A DNA stretch of 64,000 nucleotides, taken from Nemopilema nomurai (Eukaryota > Cnidaria > Scyphozoa > Rhizostomeae > Rhizostomatidae). Below, piece after piece: positions 63,101 to 64,000 of this stretch; positions within the stretch are counted from its first letter, which is position 1, and every line of letters starts with the position of its first letter. The notes under the pieces were generated by a model. It was given only the letters and a program-made list of their open reading frames with translations, made no database searches and was not told where the DNA came from. The stretch is from positions 113,200 through 177,199 of the forward strand of contig ML133498.1 of NCBI GenBank assembly GCA_003864495.1. The letters are read 5' to 3'. A program made the position numbers and the translations under genes.

Positions 63101-64000
63101 GCATGGAAACGAGTCTAGGACGAATATAAGTCTAAAAAAAACGAAACTATGACTTTAAGCACCAAAACAAGGCTAGACTGGAAACAAAGCAAGGAAGAAA
63201 ATAAAGATCAAACGAAAACGATGCTAGGTTTTTAGCATCAAAACGAGGCTAGCATGGAAACGAGGCTAAAAACAAAGATAAAACCAAAATGAGGCTAGAG
63301 CTTTAAGCACCAAAACGAGGCTAGCATGGAAACGAGACTAAAAAGAAAACGGAGATTAAACGTAAACGAGTCTAGGGCTTTTAGCACCAAAACGTAACTA
63401 GAACGAAAACGAGGCTATGGCTTTTAGCACCAAAACAAAGATAGAATTGAAACGAAGCTAGGACGAAAAGAGGCTAGGGCTCTAGCACCAAAACGAGGCT
63501 AGCATGGAAACGAGGGTAGGACGTAAACGAGGTAAGGACGAAAACGAGGCTAGCATGGAAACGAGTCTAGGACGAAAACGAGGCTAGGGCGTTCAGCACC
63601 AAAACAAGGCTAGCATGGAAACGAGGTTAGGACGAAAATGAGGCTAGAGCTTTAAGCATCAAAACAAGGCTAGCATGGAAACGAGACTAGGACAAAACGA
63701 GGCTACAACGAAAACGAGAGTGGGTTTTAAGACCCAGTCGAGGCTAGCATGGAAACGAGGCTAGGACAAAAACGAGTTAAAACGAAAAGGAGGCTGTTTT
63801 TTTAGCACCAAAACGAGACTAGCATGGAAACAAGGCTAGGACGAAAACGAGGCAAGGACAAAACGAGGCTAGCATGGAAACAACGCTAGAAGGAAAACGA
63901 GGCTAGGGCTTTAGAATAAAACGAGGCTAGCATGGAAACGAGGCTAGGACAAAAACGAGGTTAAAACGAAAACGAGGCTGTTTCTTTAAACACCAAAACG
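63101..64000 (+). repeat. Forward satellite following the uninverted arm
   Basis: Up to about 63740 this follows the forward block (GACGAATATAAGTC, ACGGAGATTAAACG, GACGTAAACGAGGTAAGG, CGAGAGTGGGTTTTAAG). After about 63860 it reads ACAACGCTAGAAGG, as does the sequence after the CATGGCTAGG variant (for example 14620), so the copy is composite. It runs off the window. Confidence 0.85.

Larger units (their letters stand above)
1..64000. repeat. Satellite DNA array, ~17 bp monomers in a multi-level higher-order structure
   Basis: The window is built throughout from diverged copies of a ~17 bp unit. The two main 17-mers are GAGGCTAGCATGGAAAC and GAGGCTAGGACGAAAAC. A third, ~25 bp form has GAGGCTAG followed by GGCTCTAG and CACCAAAAC, or variants with GGCGTTCAGCACC, GGCTTTAGAACC or GGCTTTAAGCATC. 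One 17+17+25 trimer (59 bp) has 21 A, 19 G, 13 C and 6 T. Marker phrases such as GGTGGGTTTTAAG, TTTCTTTAAACACC and GATAGAATTGAAACG recur every few hundred bases and define longer units. CTAG occurs about once per monomer and is palindromic, so it puts TAG stops on both strands; within one 59-mer all six frames are closed. No gene, tRNA, rRNA or mobile element was seen. Which chromosome region or species this is cannot be told. Confidence 0.97.
48907..64000. repeat. Higher-order interval A3 (at least 15.1 kb, rearranged, open at window edge)
   Basis: The 5' half follows A2, including the duplicated 1.63 kb segment and the short forward arm block at 52601. The middle differs: instead of X'Z' it has a tandem duplication with a period of ~2.2 kb (about 54290-58690). 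From about 58640 on it follows B1 (21020 onward), including the AAAGCCAGGAAG variant near 59957. At the expected end (62871-63100) the arm continues forward, not into a reversed block. It is best read as an A/B recombinant. Confidence 0.8.

Noticed and set aside
1..64000. CRISPR array (short repeats at regular spacing)
   Set aside because: The supposed spacers are themselves repeats of the same family, there are no unique spacers, no cas genes, and the array extends over the entire window in both orientations.
1..64000. Protein-coding genes or short open reading frames
   Set aside because: TAG stops from the palindromic CTAG occur in all six frames every few dozen bases. No frame with a credible length or start context was seen in the units examined. 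An exhaustive computed scan was not possible.
1..64000. Telomeric or subtelomeric repeats (TTTAGGG-like words such as CTAGGGTTTTTAGC)
   Set aside because: These are isolated variants of the satellite unit; no tandem run of a telomere motif exists.
1..64000. CTCTAGCACC and GGTGGGTTTTAAG as RNA polymerase III or tRNA-like elements
   Set aside because: No paired A and B box, no cloverleaf, and the phrases are recurring parts of longer satellite units.
1..64000. Nucleosome phasing from three 59 bp trimers (177 bp)
   Set aside because: The 59 bp trimer is not repeated regularly enough; interspersed GGCAAGGAC and other variant units break the phase, so the number is probably coincidence.
854..64000. 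Assembly artefact as the sole explanation of the reversed blocks
   Set aside because: The junctions are identical at five places, carry linked variants that differ between A and B ends, and recur at the 23.4 kb period; random mis-joins would not do this. Artefact still cannot be excluded for single events such as the left-edge interval or the A3 rearrangement.

Overview
The whole 64 kb window is one satellite DNA array. I found no protein gene, RNA gene, transposon or unique sequence on either strand. The basic unit is about 17 bp (typical forms GAGGCTAGCATGGAAAC and GAGGCTAGGACGAAAAC), with longer variants of about 25 bp carrying a second CTAG. A common trimer is 17+17+25 = 59 bp. Such an array points to a eukaryotic nuclear genome (centromeric, pericentromeric, heterochromatic knob or similar). 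The species cannot be told from the sequence. Nearly every unit has CpG in AAACGAGG, and its commonest variants are CA and TG. That pattern suggests past cytosine methylation and deamination, so a methylating genome is favoured, but this is inference.

Above the monomers there is a clear hierarchy. Most of the window reads in one orientation (purine-rich top strand). It is interrupted by six pyrimidine-rich blocks of about 1,184 bp in reverse orientation: 1-853 (cut by the window edge), 2839-4021, 15552-16735, 25499-26682, 39055-40229 and 48907-50083. Each reversed block is the reverse complement of a 1,184 bp forward block found at 12093-13277, 22033-23217, 35605-36784, 45468-46640 and 59640-60823. 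Each complete reversed block follows directly after a forward copy of the first 230 bp of that block, so every site is an inverted repeat with 230 bp arms and a spacer of about 950 bp. All five complete junctions are the same, so the rearrangement probably happened once and was then amplified.

The reversed blocks divide the window into intervals that alternate between two types. A is about 13.6 kb (2839-15551, 25499-39054, and a diverged third copy from 48907). B is about 9.9 kb (15552-25498 and 39055-48906). A+B makes a higher-order repeat of about 23.4 kb, seen as offsets of 23,380-23,512 bp between several independent landmarks. The left end (1-2838) is a strongly shortened interval. A intervals contain nested duplications that B lacks. 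A1 has lost 845 bp near position 6355. A3 has a duplication with its own breakpoints, a B-like 3' part, and no reversed block at its end (62871-64000).

Nothing here acts as a gene system. The interest lies in the very long higher-order unit, the fixed inverted-duplication modules, the traces of unequal exchange between A and B, and the CpG-decay pattern. A cluster of 1-3 bp deletions between roughly 34 and 51 kb may be consensus error rather than biology. All comparisons were made by eye; breakpoints inside such repeats are uncertain by several bases.
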